Below, piece by piece: positions 15,500-23,129 of a stretch of DNA of 37,976 bases. The DNA lies in assembly GCA_944390945.1 (NCBI GenBank), contig CALXRV010000011.1:1-37976 (forward strand), given 5' to 3'. This DNA is from an uncultured Clostridia bacterium. Its GTDB lineage: Bacteria > Bacillota > Dehalobacteriia > UBA4068. The notes beneath the pieces are model-generated. The model searched no databases. It was not told where the DNA came from and saw only the letters and a program-made list of their open reading frames with translations. How positions within the stretch are numbered: position 1 is the stretch's first letter; every line of letters begins with the position of its first letter. Made by a program: the position numbers and the translations under genes.

Positions 15500-18421
15500 T
15501 TAGAAGAATTTCTCCGCGCCTTCGCCCAGCGGCTGGAAGAAGTCTTCGCCGCCGAACTTGACCGGGTTGGCCTTGATATCCTCCAGCTCCTCATAGAGGT
15601 CAGAGCCAAGGAAGTACTTATTCGGCTTGGGGCAAGGTTTGCCGGCCGCAATCGCATCCAAACCAGCCTTAATCTTATCCGGCGTGGCAGGCATCTCATA
15701 GATACGAACGCCGCAGGCATTGTTGATCGCATTCAGCACCGCAACATGGCCGGAAGCCTGGAAAGCTTCAGAAGCGCCGGAGCTGCCGAACGGACCCTGT
15801 TCATCCGGACGTTCATAATGGATGACATTGATCTCATCCGGAATATCATTGCAGTACGGAACGCCACAAGCAGCATGGTTCGTATGCTTCTTGACATCAT
15901 GGTAATTTTCCGAAAGCGCGAAGCCAATGCTGTGGCTGATGCCGCCATAAGCCTGACCGTTAACCGCCTGGATATTACCGATCTTACCGACATCATCCAC
16001 GCAGGTGAAGCGAATGCAACGCGCCTTGCCGGTCTTGGTATCAACTTCTACTTCTGCCATGTTCAGGCAGTAGGTGTAAGCCGGAGAAGGATCGCCGATG
16101 CCCGTATTCGGATCCGGACGGCAAAGGCCTTCCACTGCGGTGCAGGAGTACTTGCCGAAATATTTGGTCGGCAGTCCTTCCGCCACCATCTCGTCATAAG
16201 TCCGCCAGCTGCCATCCGGTTTACGCATCGCATCCATCAGCTTATTCGCGGCGATGATCGTCGCGTTACCGCTCATGAAGTGCGTCCGGCTGGCGCCCGA
16301 CATACCGGAATCCGGGCACAGTTTTGTATCATTCTGCACCAGACGGATATCTTCCGGCTTGACGCCCAACGGCTTCAACGCTTCCAGCGTCAGCATCAGG
16401 GAACCAATGTCACCGCCCTGACCGAGTTCCTGGTAGGTATCATATTTCGCGATCTTACCATCCGGCAGCAGTTCGAGCGCTGCAGAGGCGGAATCGGTCG
16501 GACCCTCTGTCACATTGAAACCACCCCAGGCCAAGCCCACGCCACGGCGTGCTTCCGGCGTATCCGCTGCCTTTGCTTCCGCAACCGCGCGATCATAATG
16601 CGGCTTGAGCAGCTTCATCATCTCTTCCATCGGGTACTGACGGAAAGGATAGCTGTTGATATTTGTCTGGCCAGGACGTGCGATGTTGATCCAACGGAAT
16701 TCGAACGGATCAATGCCCGCTTCCTCAGCCAACATATCGACGAGCGCCTCGCCGCAAGTATAAGCCTGAGGAGAACCATAGGAACGATATGCCGTACCAA
16801 AAGTATGGTTCGTATTCGCCACACGGGTCAAACCAGCCACATGCGGGACATAATACGGGAAGAAGGTGAAGCGCGGCGCCTTGGTCATCACGTCGTCGCC
16901 GCCCCAGGAATAGGCGCCATGGTCAAGACCGATATCGAATTCACCAGCAGTAATATGGCCATCCTTATCGCAGCCAAGACGGCCGTTGGAATAGGACGGG
17001 CAGCGTTTGCCGGAGAAGTGCTGATGTTCTTCATAAGTCATGGAAAGAGCGCAGGGCGCCTGCATGACGATAGCTGCAGCACCAGCCAGGCAGAGGTCGC
17101 CGGCATGGGTGGACCAACCAAAAGAAGCACCCGTCGGATTCATGATCACGCGCATATTCTCTTTCGGTACACCCAGGGAGTTGCCGATACGTCCCAAAGA
17201 GGAGTAGCAGCCCTGAGATTTGCACTGGAAGGTCAGCATGCCGTCTTCATCAAAGTAGGCCTGCACGGTATCGCCTTCAATGGAGAGGTGCGGCTCGCGC
17301 GTGCTGTGGAAGGAACCTTCCACCCAGTGCGCGGAATTTTCGATGATGTCGCCGACCTTAGAAGCATCTTCCAAACCAACGCCCTTGAGCACGGGCTGTT
17401 CGGCAAAGATGTTCGGCGTCTCTTCATGCACGCGGATAGCATCCGGCATAACCGCATCGAGATAAGTCAGGTATTCCGGCAGCTTCTCCACTTCCACCTT
17501 AACTTTCGGTACGGCGGCACGTGCATGCTCTTTCGTATCCGCCACAATCAGTGCAACCGGATCGCCCCAACGGAAGATCTTCGTATCGCAGAGGATCTTA
17601 CGGGCAGGCGCAGTGACCTTGGAACGTTCATGGAACTGGCCTTCCGGCATTACGTTCGTGCCGCCGGCTTCCAGAATATCCTTGGCCAAAATAACCTTCG
17701 CTACGCCAGGCATTTCTTCGGCTTCGCTGATATCAATGCTCTTGATGATACCATGGTGGCAGACGCGTGGCTGTACCATGACAACATGCCAGCTGTTCGG
17801 CGGCATCTTTAATTCCTGGTCGTCGCCATAATCCGCAACGCCGCAAACCTTGGCAAGAGCGGTCGGACGAACAACAGGTTTGCCGTAAAATTCACCGTCT
17901 TCCGGATTCTGGAAGCAGATATCTTCCAGTTTGCATTCACCGCGCATCACTTTTGCCGCTTCCATCACGCCGTCGACAATCTGTTTGTAACCGGTGCAAC
18001 GGCAGACATTGCGGTTCTTGGTAAACCAGTCACGGACTTCCTGACGCGTCGGGTTGTTGTTCTTCTGCAGCAGCGCATAGGCGGAAACGACAAATCCAGG
18101 GATGCAGAAGCCGCACTGAATCGAGCCACTGTTCATGAATGCGATTTGGATCGGATGCGGATGCATCGGCGTGCCGATACCTTCCACCGTGATCACCTGG
18201 CTGTACTCAGGAACATTTTTAATCTTTTTTGTGCAGGAACGGATGACCTCACCGTTGAGGATCACCGAGCAGCTGCCGCAAACGCCAGTACCACAACCAA
18301 CCTTCACGCTGGTGCAGCCCAGCCGGCGCAGAACGTCGGACAGCTTGTCCTGTTCCGGATCGCAAATAAACATGCGATTCGCGCCGTTGATGTTCAGCCA
18401 CATTTTTCGTAATGCCGCCAT
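15500..18421 (-). CDS. mop: Molybdenum-dependent aldehyde oxidoreductase, Mop type
   Basis: The ATG at 18421 has AGGAGG upstream and gives 973 residues; the frame extends to 18712 through a structured leader, which I reject. N-terminal plant-type [2Fe-2S] domain: C43, C48, C51 in GCGTGVCGSC, and C63. Second [2Fe-2S] domain: C103, C106 in QCGFC and C140, C142 in CRC. The molybdenum domains follow directly (GKPVVRPTALAKVCGVADY) without an FAD domain, as in Desulfovibrio Mop. A glutamate in GSSGASEAF near the C-terminus fits the catalytic position. The enzyme should oxidise aldehydes to acids using a molybdopterin cytosine dinucleotide and pass electrons to a flavodoxin, ferredoxin or the adjacent dicluster protein. 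Mop is about 907 residues, so this is somewhat longer. A xanthine-dehydrogenase-like substrate is possible. Confidence 0.88.
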   Translation of the reverse strand: MAALRKMWLNINGANRMFICDPEQDKLSDVLRRLGCTSVKVGCGTGVCGSCSVILNGEVIRSCTKKIKNVPEYSQVITVEGIGTPMHPHPIQIAFMNSGSIQCGFCIPGFVVSAYALLQKNNNPTRQEVRDWFTKNRNVCRCTGYKQIVDGVMEAAKVMRGECKLEDICFQNPEDGEFYGKPVVRPTALAKVCGVADYGDDQELKMPPNSWHVVMVQPRVCHHGIIKSIDISEAEEMPGVAKVILAKDILEAGGTNVMPEGQFHERSKVTAPARKILCDTKIFRWGDPVALIVADTKEHARAAVPKVKVEVEKLPEYLTYLDAVMPDAIRVHEETPNIFAEQPVLKGVGLEDASKVGDIIENSAHWVEGSFHSTREPHLSIEGDTVQAYFDEDGMLTFQCKSQGCYSSLGRIGNSLGVPKENMRVIMNPTGASFGWSTHAGDLCLAGAAAIVMQAPCALSMTYEEHQHFSGKRCPSYSNGRLGCDKDGHITAGEFDIGLDHGAYSWGGDDVMTKAPRFTFFPYYVPHVAGLTRVANTNHTFGTAYRSYGSPQAYTCGEALVDMLAEEAGIDPFEFRWINIARPGQTNINSYPFRQYPMEEMMKLLKPHYDRAVAEAKAADTPEARRGVGLAWGGFNVTEGPTDSASAALELLPDGKIAKYDTYQELGQGGDIGSLMLTLEALKPLGVKPEDIRLVQNDTKLCPDSGMSGASRTHFMSGNATIIAANKLMDAMRKPDGSWRTYDEMVAEGLPTKYFGKYSCTAVEGLCRPDPNTGIGDPSPAYTYCLNMAEVEVDTKTGKARCIRFTCVDDVGKIGNIQAVNGQAYGGISHSIGFALSENYHDVKKHTNHAACGVPYCNDIPDEINVIHYERPDEQGPFGSSGASEAFQASGHVAVLNAINNACGVRIYEMPATPDKIKAGLDAIAAGKPCPKPNKYFLGSDLYEELEDIKANPVKFGGEDFFQPLGEGAEKFF

Positions 18422-18510
18422 ACCCCTACCTCCTGTTGTGTAAATGATTTGCTTATCCAGCAACTTAATCACCGGCCTGCTTGCCGCAGCGAGCAGAACC
18501 GAAAACGCCA

Positions 18511-18541
18511 TATAAATAAAGCGCGGCCCGAAGGGCCGCGC
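18511..18541 (-). terminator. Leader terminator upstream of mop (attenuator)
   Basis: On the minus strand a perfect 9-bp stem (GCGCGGCCC / GGGCCGCGC, three-base loop) is followed by TTTATTTATA. It lies within the mop leader, after the structured element and ~90 bases before the start codon, which is the place expected for a riboswitch expression platform. Confidence 0.72.
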
Positions 18542-18605
18542 CACACACGCAAAAGGATACACTTCGCCAAAAAGCAGACATGGCATTGATGCGTGGAAAA
18601 CAGCG

Positions 18606-18700
18606 CAGCTCCTTCCCCACAGGAAGCATGGACGTTTCCCTCCATACTCTATCGTCTGCCACCCCATAGCCATTGCCTTAGGGAATGCAGATCGGAGCCG
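18606..18700 (-). promoter_or_regulatory. Structured leader before mop; candidate Moco/Tuco riboswitch aptamer
   Basis: On the minus-strand RNA a closing stem CGGCUCC/GGAGCUG (18700-18694 with 18612-18606) encloses three hairpins: P2 UCUGC/GCAGA (18691-18687 with 18659-18655), P3 GUAUGGA/UCCAUGC (18647-18641 with 18632-18626) whose loop is GGGAAACG, and P4 UUCC/GGAA (18625-18622 with 18616-18613). A terminator hairpin follows. The leader before the thiF-like gene (26625-26711) has the same plan and a UGGAAACG loop. Moco RNAs are known before molybdenum and tungsten enzyme genes and contain a GNRA tetraloop. The structure is seen by eye; the class is inference. Confidence 0.55.
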
Positions 18701-18739
18701 TTTGTTCACCATATCTAATTGACAGCTTTCGCTATTACG

Positions 18740-18769
18740 ATACTATCACGGCAAATGGTTTTTCGTCAA
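18740..18769 (-). promoter_or_regulatory. Promoter of mop and its leader
   Basis: On the minus strand TTGACG (18769-18764) and TAGTAT (18745-18740) are separated by 18 bases. The start would fall near 18733, just before the structured leader. The 517-base gap 18422-18938 thus holds this leader, this promoter and a divergent promoter; I see no gene in it. Confidence 0.65.
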
Positions 18770-18817
18770 TATGTTTTTGAAAACATAACGACATCTATCC
18801 ACTTCAGCCTGGCATAC

Positions 18818-18846
18818 TTGACGCGGCCCAGCGACTCGATTATAAT
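18818..18846 (+). promoter_or_regulatory. Promoter of the NifX-like gene
   Basis: TTGACG (18818-18823) and TATAAT (18841-18846) with a 17-base spacer, ~90 bases before the start codon. It diverges from the mop promoter with ~50 bases between the two -35 boxes, so one regulator could act on both. Confidence 0.75.
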
Positions 18847-18938
18847 ACATCGTAGTTTCCTGCTGTCTACTGTTTGCAGAAATATTTGTCATACGGATAA
18901 TTCACTGGAAATGGAAAGCTAAAGAAAAGAGGCTGCCT

Positions 18939-19334
18939 ATGCGTATTTCAATCGCAGTATTAGAAAAGATCCCCAAAGGGAAAATCCCGGAAAAATTGGC
19001 TGATGCACGCTATCTGTTCATTGTGGAAACTGAACAGAATCAAGTGATCCACATCGAAGATGGTACGCAGAGCAGCCAGCCGGATGTCGATTTTGCAAAA
19101 GCGACCCTGAAATGGGATTGTGAAGCGATCATCTGCGGCGCAGAGATTGAACGCGAAGCTTTTGATATTTTGGCGGACGCCCAAGTCTCCCGCTTTGACG
19201 GCTTTGGTTTTAATGCCAGTCAGGTGCTAAAGCAGCTCTATCTTTATCAGCTGCCGCTGATCCGTGAATACCGCGGGGGAACGGGTTGCCAGGGACATCA
19301 GCATCCGCATCATCATGAGGAAGAAGAAGAATAA
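18939..19334 (+). CDS. NifX/NifB-C-like dinitrogenase iron-molybdenum cofactor family protein
   Basis: A 131-residue protein of the NifX/NafY/NifB C-terminal domain family (PF02579-like). It starts MRISIAVLEKIPKGKIPEKLADARYLFIVE and continues to CEAIICGAEI and ADAQVSRFDGFGF, then a helix. The tail is unusual: GCQGHQHPHHHEEEEE, a His/Glu-rich end that could bind metal. Family members bind FeMo-cofactor precursors or other Mo-S-Fe units. No nitrogenase genes are in the window, so a role in handling molybdenum or tungsten species is more likely. Start: AGAGG lies a few bases before the ATG. The gene is monocistronic, divergent from mop, with its own promoter and a terminator at 19463-19495. Confidence 0.8.
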   Translation: MRISIAVLEKIPKGKIPEKLADARYLFIVETEQNQVIHIEDGTQSSQPDVDFAKATLKWDCEAIICGAEIEREAFDILADAQVSRFDGFGFNASQVLKQLYLYQLPLIREYRGGTGCQGHQHPHHHEEEEE

Positions 19335-19462
19335 TTCGCTGCATTTCTTCATTATTAATAAAATTATATTATTCAATCAATTATCCATACTCGGTTCCGA
19401 CTCCGGCAGATGGCTGTAGCCAATATCGCCATCCACCCGCCACTGCTGAACCAAATAACAAA

Positions 19463-19495
19463 AGCCTGGCGATCCAACAAACAGATCGCCAGGCT
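19463..19495. terminator. Bidirectional intrinsic terminator
   Basis: A perfect 12-bp inverted repeat (AGCCTGGCGATC and its complement) with a nine-base loop lies between the convergent NifX-like gene and the MoeA-PBP gene. The minus-strand side is followed by TTTGTTATTT and the plus-strand side by a T-rich run. Confidence 0.88.
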
Positions 19496-19592
19496 CATTT
19501 CTATCTTTCGATCCAGGCCACTAACATGTAGCCATATTGAGCGGACATGACCACATGCAAACATCCTATCAGCTGGCGCAAAGGAAAGTGCG

Positions 19593-21506
19593 CTATTCCC
19601 GGGAAATGGGAATGACCTCGCCGCTGCGCGTATAGCTGTAACCGCCCAGCTCATCAAGGCGGCGATGGAATTCCTCACTCCGCAAGACCGCAATGAAATG
19701 CTGAATATGCGGCAGATCGAGGAAGGCGCCAGGGATTGCAAAATCATATTCCTCCGGCCCGATTGCGATAAAGTCAAGCCCCATTGCCCGGGCTGCGGAA
19801 AGCACGCCCATACCAGCATCTGCACTGTCGCTCTGCACAGCCGCTGCTACCGCCATATGCGTCGTCGCCTCCCGTTCATAACCGTCGATCTGCTCCGGCG
19901 CAATACCCTTCTGCTTGAGCAAATGGTCGAATAATACGCGCGTCCCTGCTCCGCGCTGCCGGTTGACATAACGGCAACGCACCAGGTCCTCGATCCCACA
20001 GATCTGCAACGGATTACCCTTTTTCACCATCAAGCCCTGAATACGGCCTACGCCCTTGATGAGGGCCATCGGCTCCTGGAACAGGCGGCGCAGATAACTA
20101 AGATTGTATTCCCCAGTCTCTTCATCAAGCAAATGCGTCGGCGCAATATGCGCTTCACCCCGCTGCAGCGCCATCAGGCCTGCCATACTGCCAACATGCG
20201 TACTGGAAAGATGCTCGCCAGGATAGCGGTTCGGCATCAGGTCAGCGATCAGATCCAGGATCAGATCATGGCTGCCAATGGCAACTACCGTACGGTCGAT
20301 CTCGTCAAGATTACGGTACAATTCCACATCGACTGTTTCCCCAGCTTCAATGCCTTCGCTATGCTGTGGGATGACGCAGAATCCATCCGCACGCACCAAC
20401 GACATTGCAGCGCCGGCGCCACGCGCCAACGGCGCGGCAACGATACGATCATTGACCCGACCCACCTTCACGCGCACATATTCCCGATGCTTAAGCGAAG
20501 ATACCAGTCGTTTGGAAAGCACCGCCTCTACCATTCGGTTCTGTCGCGGCGGCTCGCCGGTAAACAGCGATAATACCGGCGCCACAAAATTTTCAAAACC
20601 AATATAGGCGGAAACAGGATATCCCGGCAGACCGATCACCGGTTTTCCCTGGACCACAGCAAGAATCACCGGTTTACCCGGTTTGATCGCCACGCCATGC
20701 ACAACCACCTCGCCCAGCTCGCGCAAAACATGGACGGTATAGTCCTCCGTGCCGGCACTGGAGCCGGCATTGACGATTACGCAGTCAAACTGCGCCACTG
20801 CCTCGCTGACCTTCTGTTTCAGCAGCTGAAAATCATCCGGCAGCGGCGCGAAACGCGTTGGTTCGCCGCCGCATTCGCAGACCATCGCTTCAAACATACG
20901 GGAATTCGATTCGATGATATCTCCCTCATGCGGCGTTTCCGTGGGTTCGATGATCTCGCTGCCAGTCGGAAAAATAGCGACGCGCGGGCGGCGATACACC
21001 TCCAGCTGTAAAATACCGCCGGAAAGCAACACGCCGATATCGATCGGCCGGATCGCATGACAGCTCGGCAGCAGCATTTCACCGGCAACAATATCCTCGC
21101 CGATCGGGCGCATATGCTGCCAGGGCGCCGCCGCTGCCGTAATCGCCAGCGTGCCGTCATCCTGCTGGATCAAATCTTCTGCCATGATCACAGCGTCAAA
21201 CGGCGGCCGTACTGGGTCGCCCGTATCAACGACACAGTAATCCTGCCCTGGTCGCAGGATCAGTGGTTGCGTTTCAGATGCACCTTTCGTCATCGCTGCC
21301 CTTACAGCGATACCATCCATCGCCGCTGCGTTGAATAATGGTGAACTGTATTTTGCATAAACTGCCTGCCAAGTAATACGGTGCAGGCTTTGCTCCGCTG
21401 CTACGCACTCCGATGTCGGCGCGACGCCGGAGCGCTGCAAAGCGGCAAGATACATCTCACGCGCCTCATCGACCGGCGTATTTTTCAAATATAGATTCCG
21501 TTCCAT
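19593..21506 (-). CDS. MoeA-type molybdotransferase fused to a PBP-like (molybdate-binding) domain
   Basis: The ATG at 21506 has AGGAGGG upstream and gives 637 residues. Residues ~1-405 are MoeA-like: SSPLFNAAAMDGIAVRA, the GSSAGTEDY form of the catalytic loop, KPGKPVIL and GLPGYPVSAY. Residues ~410-637 resemble the periplasmic-binding-protein-like domain found fused to MoeA (PF12727-like), with STHVGSMAGLMAL, RQRGAGTR and AGMGVLSAARAMG; it has no signal peptide, so it acts in the cytoplasm. MoeA enzymes insert molybdate or tungstate into adenylylated molybdopterin. The extra domain may bind or sense the metal oxyanion. It follows the second MoeA by ten bases and is the last gene of the AOR operon. 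Two different MoeA proteins suggest separate routes for Mo and W. Confidence 0.88.
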   Translation of the reverse strand: MERNLYLKNTPVDEAREMYLAALQRSGVAPTSECVAAEQSLHRITWQAVYAKYSSPLFNAAAMDGIAVRAAMTKGASETQPLILRPGQDYCVVDTGDPVRPPFDAVIMAEDLIQQDDGTLAITAAAAPWQHMRPIGEDIVAGEMLLPSCHAIRPIDIGVLLSGGILQLEVYRRPRVAIFPTGSEIIEPTETPHEGDIIESNSRMFEAMVCECGGEPTRFAPLPDDFQLLKQKVSEAVAQFDCVIVNAGSSAGTEDYTVHVLRELGEVVVHGVAIKPGKPVILAVVQGKPVIGLPGYPVSAYIGFENFVAPVLSLFTGEPPRQNRMVEAVLSKRLVSSLKHREYVRVKVGRVNDRIVAAPLARGAGAAMSLVRADGFCVIPQHSEGIEAGETVDVELYRNLDEIDRTVVAIGSHDLILDLIADLMPNRYPGEHLSSTHVGSMAGLMALQRGEAHIAPTHLLDEETGEYNLSYLRRLFQEPMALIKGVGRIQGLMVKKGNPLQICGIEDLVRCRYVNRQRGAGTRVLFDHLLKQKGIAPEQIDGYEREATTHMAVAAAVQSDSADAGMGVLSAARAMGLDFIAIGPEEYDFAIPGAFLDLPHIQHFIAVLRSEEFHRRLDELGGYSYTRSGEVIPISRE

Positions 21507-21516
21507 TCTTTCCCTC

Positions 21517-22755
21517 CTACCAGCGATAAACCTGCACCAAAGCTCCCTGAGGCAAGCCTTCGCGCTCCCCTTCGATGATGAGATAGCCGTCCGCACGCGC
21601 CACGGTCGTAATTAAGGCAGATTTGCCAAGCACCGGACGTGCCAGCAATTTTCCGTCTTTTTCGATCAACATGACCGGCTGACAAGTCAGGCGCCCCGGG
21701 GCGGCGGGTAAATTCGTTTCCAGTTCAGCGGTAAGCGGCAGCTGGGGAGCAACGCCGCACAAAGTCTCCCACAGCCAAACCAGCAACAGATGGAAAACCA
21801 TCAAAGCGGCAGCCGGATGCCCGGGCAGCCCCACGAGCAGCGTGCCGCTCGCGATATCCTTGGCCAATATGGTCGGCTTACCCGGCTTCAGCGCCAACCC
21901 ATGCGTAAATAGGCCCGGGCTGGCTACCTCATCCATCAGGCGGCCCGTCATATCTTTTTTACCCTGCGAACTGCCTCCAGATACGGCTATGATATCACTA
22001 TCATGCATGGCTTCCTGCAGTGCCTCGCGCAATAAGGGTTCTTCATCCTGTAGCACCCGAGTACGAACCACGAAAAACCCGGCCCGCTCTGCCAATGCCC
22101 GCAGCGCATAAGTATTAATATCGCGAATCTGACCACAGTTAGGCTTGCACTCTGCCGGAACCAGCTCATCACCGGTAGAAATAATGCTCAGCCGCAGCGG
22201 TTGCCAGACCGGCACCGTTGTCAGCCCCAATGCAGCCAGTGCGCCCAGCGCCCCAAACTCCAGCCGACTGCCAGCCGGCAAAACAAGATCTCCCTGACGG
22301 ACATCTTCCCCGGGAAACACCACATCCCGGCCATAGGCCACCGCTTGGTACAACGCAACATGCGTAGCATCAAACAGCTCACTGTGCTCGATCATCACCA
22401 TTGCATCAGCTCCGGGCGGCAACATGCCGCCGGTCGGGACATAAGCGCATTCACCCGGGCCGATCGCCGTGGCAGCCGCTTCCCCGATATGCACTTCATC
22501 CACGATCGTTAAAAACACGGGCAAGCTTTCGCCGGCGCCCTGCGTGTCAACAGCGCGCACCGCATAGCCGTCCACTGTAGCGCGCGCAAAAGCCGGCAGG
22601 GGCTCCGGCGCGCGGAAATCCTTTGCCAAAATGCGCCCCGCAGCCTCGCTAAACGGAATGTTTTCCTGCGGCAACGCCTTTTTTCCCATCTCTTCCATCG
22701 CTGCCAGCAGCTTTTGCCGCGCTGTGGCAAGCGTATCCACCTGGAATAGCTTCAT
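21517..22755 (-). CDS. moeA: Molybdopterin molybdotransferase MoeA
   Basis: The ATG at 22755 follows GGAGGAGGT and gives 412 residues, the normal MoeA length; the frame extends to 22920 through a terminator hairpin, which I reject. Motifs: FARATVDGYAVRA, the active-site loop SGGSSQGKKDMT, LKPGKPTILA and VGLPGHPAAAL. The enzyme ligates molybdate or tungstate to molybdopterin at the expense of the AMP-adduct, in the cytoplasm. It lies downstream of AOR and the MoaD-like gene and ten bases before the MoeA-PBP fusion. Pyrococcus-type organisms use one MoeA copy for tungsten, so this copy may be the tungsten-specific one; that is inference. Confidence 0.92.
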   Translation of the reverse strand: MKLFQVDTLATARQKLLAAMEEMGKKALPQENIPFSEAAGRILAKDFRAPEPLPAFARATVDGYAVRAVDTQGAGESLPVFLTIVDEVHIGEAAATAIGPGECAYVPTGGMLPPGADAMVMIEHSELFDATHVALYQAVAYGRDVVFPGEDVRQGDLVLPAGSRLEFGALGALAALGLTTVPVWQPLRLSIISTGDELVPAECKPNCGQIRDINTYALRALAERAGFFVVRTRVLQDEEPLLREALQEAMHDSDIIAVSGGSSQGKKDMTGRLMDEVASPGLFTHGLALKPGKPTILAKDIASGTLLVGLPGHPAAALMVFHLLLVWLWETLCGVAPQLPLTAELETNLPAAPGRLTCQPVMLIEKDGKLLARPVLGKSALITTVARADGYLIIEGEREGLPQGALVQVYRW

Positions 22756-22827
22756 CTCTTTACCTCCTCCCAGCAACAGGCAGCATCCCCCTGTAACAGG
22801 CAGCGCGTTCTGGGCTGCAATAAATGC

Positions 22828-22875
22828 AAAAACATGCCCGCAGGATACACGGGATACCCCGGTATCTTGCGGGCA
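22828..22875 (-). terminator. Intrinsic terminator between the MoaD-like gene and moeA
   Basis: On the minus strand a 14-bp stem (22875-22862 with 22848-22835, core TGCCCGCA) with one G-T pair is followed by TGTTTTTGC. It sits inside what otherwise looks like one operon, so it probably reduces moeA expression relative to AOR rather than ending the unit completely. Confidence 0.8.
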
Positions 22876-22916
22876 TAGGTTTTCCTGCCCTCCGGCTGCA
22901 GGCCCGTGCCGCAGGA

Positions 22917-23114
22917 TCAACCGCCGGCCAACAGGTGGTGGATCTTCAGATCATCCTCTTCCGCCACCAGTGTCGCGGCATAATCCTCCTTGCGGATCAG
23001 CTTGCCGTTCAGCTTCACCACCAGTTTCGGATAGATGAAATTGCGCTCATCTATCACATCCTGGATACTCATCCCCTGCCGCCAATGCAGATAGGGCCGG
23101 TCGTTCAACTGCAT
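22917..23114 (-). CDS. MoaD/ThiS family sulfur carrier protein
   Basis: A 65-residue ubiquitin-like protein ending in AGG. The double-glycine C-terminus is the hallmark of sulfur carriers that are adenylylated by MoeB/ThiF-type enzymes and then carry a thiocarboxylate. KLVVKLNGKLIRKEDY and AEEDDLKIHHLLAGG match the beta-grasp pattern. The ATG has AGGAGG seven bases upstream and lies 15 bases after the AOR stop. With the ThiF-like protein in the same operon it should supply sulfur for the dithiolene of the tungsten cofactor. Because no MoaE is seen here, a partner MoaE must lie elsewhere or be replaced. Confidence 0.87.
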   Translation of the reverse strand: MQLNDRPYLHWRQGMSIQDVIDERNFIYPKLVVKLNGKLIRKEDYAATLVAEEDDLKIHHLLAGG

Positions 23115-23129
23115 GGAATCATCCTCCTG

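Noticed and set aside
15746-17812. A 688-codon open frame on the plus strand, antisense to mop
   Set aside because: It lies fully opposite a gene with complete [2Fe-2S] and molybdenum motifs; its translation shows no domain and is rich in His/Arg/Ile as expected from a shadow frame.
18626-18647. GGAGGGAAACGTCCATGC as part of an RNase P RNA
   Set aside because: The string is reminiscent of the conserved RNase P core, but the remaining core elements and the length are missing, and it lies in a gene leader.
18422-18712. Longer N-terminus for Mop (start at 18712)
   Set aside because: The extra 97 codons would cross the structured leader and terminator and show no homology to the ferredoxin domain; the ATG at 18421 has AGGAGG.
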